NCBI GenBank assembly: GCA_016928395.1
Contig: JAFGKV010000015.1
Span: 1 to 8,136, forward strand
Direction of reading: 5' to 3'
Length of the DNA stretch: 8,136 nt
Source: Candidatus Fermentibacterota bacterium
Lineage (GTDB): Bacteria; JAFGKV01
In this document: in pieces, positions 5,306 through 8,136 of the stretch
Layout of the letters: every line of letters begins with the position of its first letter
Numbering within the stretch: position 1 is the first letter of the stretch
Program-made: the position numbers and the translations under genes
Notes under the pieces: model-generated
Told to the model about the DNA's origin: nothing
The model's database searches: none
What the model saw: the letters and a program-made list of their open reading frames with translations, nothing else

Positions 5306-6085
5306 CTATCTGACTGAGGCTCGTGCCGTTGGCCTTCTCGGCAAGCGAATCGGAGTTTCGGTCTTGGAGATCCCCGTCGAGCGCGGCCACTCATCCCATG
5401 TGCGCCCCTCCATCACCCGCCCTGCCTTCTTCTTGTTGGTTCCGCCCCACTGCTTGAAGAAGAACGATATGCCGGTTGCCCGGCATTGGTCGCGGATGTG
5501 GGCTACCCACTCTTCGAGCATCGGCCTGGCCGCGGGCCCTGATTCACCTCCCACGATTACCCAATCAATGCCGTCCAGATCGACATAGCCAAGATCCTCG
5601 AGTAGAGGCTCGAACGAGACAAATCGCACGTGGGCCAACGCCTTGCGGAGGCAATCCAGCCTGGGAAGGTAGTCGCGCGTCTCGACACTGACCCCCATCC
5701 AGACATTCTGCGGCCAGTCCAGCCTGGCCCCGAGGGACTCCAGGCGTTCTGCTCTTTTCGTCAGCACCTGGAATGTGTGCCACGATGCTTCACGCATGAC
5801 GGCGAACACGTCACGGATGAACTCATCAGGGACCTCTTCGTGGAAGAGATCGCTCATGGAATTCACGGAGACCGTTTGGGGCCGCTTCCACGACAAGGGG
5901 AGTTGCAGAGCTTGAGGATGGCACGTCACTTCAAAGCCTTTGGCGTAGTTTGCTTGCCCCATTGCCTGGAGACGCAGCGCCATGCGTTCGGCGTAGCAGT
6001 TCTGACACCCGGGACTGACCTTGGAACAGCCTGTCACAGGGTTCCACGTGGAGTCCGTCCACTCGATTGTCGATCCCTGGCCCAT
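5306..6085 (-). CDS. DUF5131 (phage Gp37/Gp68) three-Cys protein
   Basis: 259-residue protein of the phage Gp37/Gp68 family, function not established. The N-terminus STIEWTDSTWNPVTGCSKV continues into PGCQNCYAER; Cys20, Cys27 and Cys30 form a C-x6-C-x2-C-Y cluster, likely binding a metal or an iron-sulfur cluster. Other family blocks: VNSMSDLFHEEVPDEFI, VFAVMREASWHTFQVLTKRAERL, NVWMGVSVE, RFVSFEPLLEDLG, IDWVIVGGESGPAARPM and ISFFFKQWGGTNKKKAGR, ending with GRTWDEWP. The alternating strands and helices suggest a TIM-barrel-like, possibly radical-SAM-related, fold (inference). About 25 basic residues follow the normal end. The ATG at 6085 overlaps the upstream TGA by one base (TGATG), so it was translationally coupled to tcmP, which here is truncated. 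Confidence 0.9.
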   Translation of the reverse strand: MGQGSTIEWTDSTWNPVTGCSKVSPGCQNCYAERMALRLQAMGQANYAKGFEVTCHPQALQLPLSWKRPQTVSVNSMSDLFHEEVPDEFIRDVFAVMREASWHTFQVLTKRAERLESLGARLDWPQNVWMGVSVETRDYLPRLDCLRKALAHVRFVSFEPLLEDLGYVDLDGIDWVIVGGESGPAARPMLEEWVAHIRDQCRATGISFFFKQWGGTNKKKAGRVMEGRTWDEWPRSTGISKTETPIRLPRRPTARASVR

Positions 6086-6396
6086 CAGTGCAACTCCCTT
6101 AGCAGATGATTCGCAATCCGGAGTGCGGTTCGCTGCCCGGTTGGGCTCCCCACAGCGAAGCACAGGAGGTACAACGGGTTGTTCGTCTTATTCTTGAGGA
6201 TTCCGGGCGGTTCGGCTACGCCTGCAAACAGCTCACGGAGACGGTTGTTGAAGTAGCGCCCTATCGTCTCCATGGTCGCCTTCTCAACGCGTGCCTGCTC
6301 GTCGCCGAAAAGGTCGGGGGGCACGCTGATCCACCGGAAGCTGGCCCGCTGACCAGTGCCTCGCTCGAAACTCATCGGCGCGATCCTGAATGTCAT
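6085..6396 (-). pseudogene. C-terminal remnant of tcmP (three-Cys-motif partner)
   Basis: An open frame of at most 103 codons whose last 75 residues match the end of TcmP-type proteins: DLFGDEQARVEKATMETI, then NNRLRELFAGVAEPPGILKNK, NNPLYLLCFAVGSPTG and a final RIANHLLREL helix. Intact TcmP proteins are about 250-400 residues and begin with a region resembling a nucleotide-binding methyltransferase fold (IDLFAGPG-type motif), which is absent. Reading upstream in frame, residues before DLFGDEQ look unrelated and a TGA occurs at about 6444-6446. The ATPase gene ends at 6489, so the break falls between about 6340 and 6488. The stop overlaps the DUF5131 start. Whether any product is made from the Met codons at 6396 or 6375 is unknown. 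Confidence 0.7.
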
Positions 6397-6488
6397 GATC
6401 TGGGATGAACGGTGCTCTGAACCCCCTGCCGGACAAACCCCTCAGCTCCTCCGGAGCTTGTCGACGAGAGCGGGCACCCCGACCACTA

Positions 6489-7649
6489 TCAGGCTTCTGT
6501 GGAGAACAAGGCTTCGGGGCGAATCACCGCCTCTGCCAAGGGAACCGCCTCCACGCGTTCGGATAGTGCATACCGACGCGATCCAGGGTACACGACGGCA
6601 ATTCGTTCCAGTTGCAGATCCGCCAAGGCGACGCGCATCGACGACGTCAGCCGCGGTGCGTCCACTCGCTTGCACTCGATACCGTAGTGCCGCCCGTGCA
6701 TAACCAGCAATAGATCCAGCTCGGCACCTTGATGCGTCGCCCAGAAGTGCGCGCTGTCGGGCTCGATGGCCCGCAGGATCTCCTCGATCACGTATCCCTC
6801 CCATGAGGCTCCGCACTTCGGGTGCCGGAGCAGATCCCCCTCGGTGCTGACGCCAAGGAGGTAGTGTAGCAGCCCCGAATCGCGGAAGTACACTTTGGGA
6901 GACTTGACCTGCCGCTTTCGCAGGTTGGTGTGCCACGCCGGTAACGAACGCACCATGAACAGGTCGCAGAGCAGATCGAGGTAGCGGCGTGCGGTGGTCT
7001 CCCCAATACCAAGTGAACGAGCAGGCTCGGCTGCGTTCCAGATCTGCCCGTGATAGTGCGCAACCATACTCCAGAAGCGGAACATGGTTGTGGCCGAGGC
7101 GGCAAAGCCCAGTTGTGGAACGTCACGTTCGAGGAAGGTCTGGACGAACTCCCGCCGCCAGCGGAAGGAGCTCTCATCGTCTCTGGCAAGGAACGACAGG
7201 GGGAAGCCTCCTCGAAGCCAATGGCGTGAATGGGCGGTCAGGCCGGTCTCCTCCAGAGTGAGGCCACCCATGGAGACCCGCTCGACTCTACCAGCCAAGG
7301 ACTCCGATGACTGACGAAGCAGGCCGGGGGAAGCGCTACCCAGGAGTACGAAGCGCGCGGGAAGGGGTGTGCGGTCCGCCAAGACGCGAAGTACCGGAAA
7401 CAAGTCTGGCCGTCGCTGAATCTCGTCAATGACGACAACTCCACGAAGGTCTTCGAGAGCAGACATCGGCTCATCAAGGCGGGCCAGATCGCGAGGGTCC
7501 TCCAAGTCAAAGTACTCCGGCGCCCCCGCGGGCACGATTTGCCGCGCCAGGGTCGTCTTGCCGCATTGGCGAGGCCCGAGCAGCGCAACCACCCGGTTAC
7601 GTTGCAGCGCTCGCTTGACGCGTTGGAGCAGATCGGTTCGAGGAAGCAT
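6489..7649 (-). CDS. AAA_14/DUF4143 family ATPase
   Basis: 386-residue ATP-binding protein of unknown physiological role. Walker A is GPRQCGKTT at 25-33, Walker B is VVVIDE at 71-76 followed by IQRRPDLFPVLRVL, and GSASP (104-108) is the sensor strand. LAGRVERVSMGGLTLEE (118-134) is a conserved block of the family. A winged-helix-like part follows (RSLGIGETTARRYLDLLCDLFMV, 211-233). The C-terminal DUF4143 region has YFRDSGLLHYLLG (254-266), WEGYVIEEIL and a PD-(D/E)xK-like core: D312 in AELDLLLV and E325-C-K327. The length is complete. The ATG at 7649 matches the usual family N-terminus, yet no Shine-Dalgarno sequence precedes it; the promoter placement suggests a leaderless mRNA. The gene stands alone. 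Confidence 0.93.
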   Translation of the reverse strand: MLPRTDLLQRVKRALQRNRVVALLGPRQCGKTTLARQIVPAGAPEYFDLEDPRDLARLDEPMSALEDLRGVVVIDEIQRRPDLFPVLRVLADRTPLPARFVLLGSASPGLLRQSSESLAGRVERVSMGGLTLEETGLTAHSRHWLRGGFPLSFLARDDESSFRWRREFVQTFLERDVPQLGFAASATTMFRFWSMVAHYHGQIWNAAEPARSLGIGETTARRYLDLLCDLFMVRSLPAWHTNLRKRQVKSPKVYFRDSGLLHYLLGVSTEGDLLRHPKCGASWEGYVIEEILRAIEPDSAHFWATHQGAELDLLLVMHGRHYGIECKRVDAPRLTSSMRVALADLQLERIAVVYPGSRRYALSERVEAVPLAEAVIRPEALFSTEA

Positions 7650-7655
7650 GCAGTC

Positions 7656-7698
7656 ATGCTACCATGAAATTCCCCCATGTCAAGGTGGATTTTCATGG
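7656..7698 (-). promoter_or_regulatory. ATPase promoter framed by an inverted repeat
   Basis: On the minus strand a perfect -35 box, TTGACA (7678-7683), and a -10 box TAGCAT (7656-7661) are 16 bases apart. Two 15-base arms, 7662-7676 and 7684-7698 (CCATGAAA facing TTTCATGG, 13 of 15 paired), flank the -35 box: one upstream of it, one filling the spacer. A second perfect repeat, AGCATG-CAGT-CATGCT (7645-7660), overlaps the -10 and the start codon. Expected transcription start is at or next to the A of ATG 7649. The sequence pattern is plain; repressor binding is inferred. Confidence 0.7.
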
Positions 7699-8136
7699 CA
7701 CGATACCTGCGAGGCAGGTGCGTGCACGGTTCGAGGTCACTGTCCTTCCGGATTGATCCTTGGTGGTCGTGTCTTGGCGCCGGCGCCATCGTGAGTGGTG
7801 TCAGAGCGACGTCTGGCAAGCTCACCGAGTCTGGAAAGAGACCATCGGCTCATGACCCGCCCCTCAGACTTCACCGATCTATCCAGCCTCCCCAGACTGG
7901 CCTCAGAGGCAGTGTTCCTTCCAGACCTCTTCACCCCTTCAGTTCTTCACCAGGGCGTGAAGTCTCAGGATGCTTCAACGGGTCCGGAGGTCTTATCTGG
8001 AAAGCTAATCGCTCGGAAACTTGACATTTTACCTACGTCCCGTGCGCCCGCACCACGTATCGTCCGGGCTGGCCCGGGGCCCCCACTAAGCTGTAACTTC
8101 ACTCCACGCGGCACCCATCACCCTCATCCCCCGCAT
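7699..8136. other. Stretch without a convincing gene
   Basis: No recognisable protein or RNA gene. A frame opening at ATG 7852 stays open for 95 codons to the window edge, but it lacks a ribosome site and known motifs and runs straight through the 30-base repeat, so it is probably chance. A perfect 14-base palindrome, TGGCGCCGGCGCCA, is at 7775-7788. Confidence 0.4.
8019..8048 (+). repeat. Imperfect 30-base direct repeat, right copy
   Basis: Second copy of the repeat at 2502-2531, 26 of 30 bases identical and in the same orientation. Shared blocks in order are ACTTGACAT, TTACC, ACGT, CCG and GCGCC. The copies bracket the Phd/RelE, DUF6978-like/DUF1828, TcmP/DUF5131 and ATPase genes. Confidence 0.45.

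Noticed and set aside
4693-5313. 206-codon plus-strand frame opposite the DUF6978-like gene
   Set aside because: Antisense to a coupled operon gene, with no domain of its own and an unconvincing arginine- and proline-rich tail.
5306-6163. Longer 285-residue start for the DUF5131 protein
   Set aside because: The upstream 26 residues overlap the TcmP remnant in another frame; the ATG at 6085 matches the family N-terminus and overlaps the TcmP stop.
7852-8136. 95-codon plus-strand frame open to the window edge, containing RKLDILPTSRAP
   Set aside because: No ribosome site or recognised domain. The part resembling a frame near 2502 is explained by the 30-base DNA repeat; similarity does not extend beyond it.

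Overview
The window is a bacterial accessory region of fairly high GC with Shine-Dalgarno-led genes, sigma70-like promoters and tightly overlapping two-gene operons. Gene density is modest and several intergenic stretches of 400-780 bases look non-coding. It reads as a plasticity or defence-type island. The phylum cannot be assigned from the sequence; the mix of families is common in environmental GC-rich bacteria such as deltaproteobacterial, Gemmatimonadota or Acidobacteriota-like genomes and metagenome bins.

Layout. At 1-280 there is non-coding, REP-like sequence. At 281-1037 (minus) there is a UPF0175-type antitoxin followed by a DUF3368/PIN-domain toxin, overlapping by 8 bases. At 1038-1741 there is a long gene-free gap with one perfect inverted repeat. 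At 1742-2450 (plus) there is a complete mazEF-type module, with a sigma70 promoter whose -10 box lies inside a perfect 19-base palindrome. At 2572-3110 (minus) there is a Phd/YefM antitoxin and a RelE/ParE toxin with an ATGA overlap. At 3111-3766 there is no confident gene, but a run of hairpins ends in a strong plus-strand intrinsic terminator, which suggests an unannotated transcript. At 3767-5040 (minus) there is a two-gene operon of a small DUF6978-like protein and a DUF1828/DUF1829 protein. At 5306-6396 (minus) there is an intact DUF5131 (phage Gp37/Gp68) three-cysteine protein preceded by only the C-terminal end of its usual partner TcmP. At 6489-7649 (minus) there is a full-length AAA_14/DUF4143 ATPase with a palindromic promoter that appears to give a leaderless mRNA. 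At 7699-8136 there is nothing convincing apart from an imperfect copy of a 30-base repeat also found at 2502.

How the parts fit. Three independent type II toxin-antitoxin modules sit within about 2.8 kb, each with an antitoxin-first gene order, a gene overlap and in two cases a visible palindromic candidate operator. Two further gene sets (DUF6978-like/DUF1828 and TcmP/DUF5131) are co-transcribed pairs of uncharacterised families that recur on mobile DNA. The most interesting items are the DUF6978-like/DUF1828 pair as a candidate TA-like or defence system, the orphan terminator and hairpin region at 3290-3700, the leaderless and palindrome-flanked promoter of the ATPase, and the decapitated tcmP beside an intact partner.
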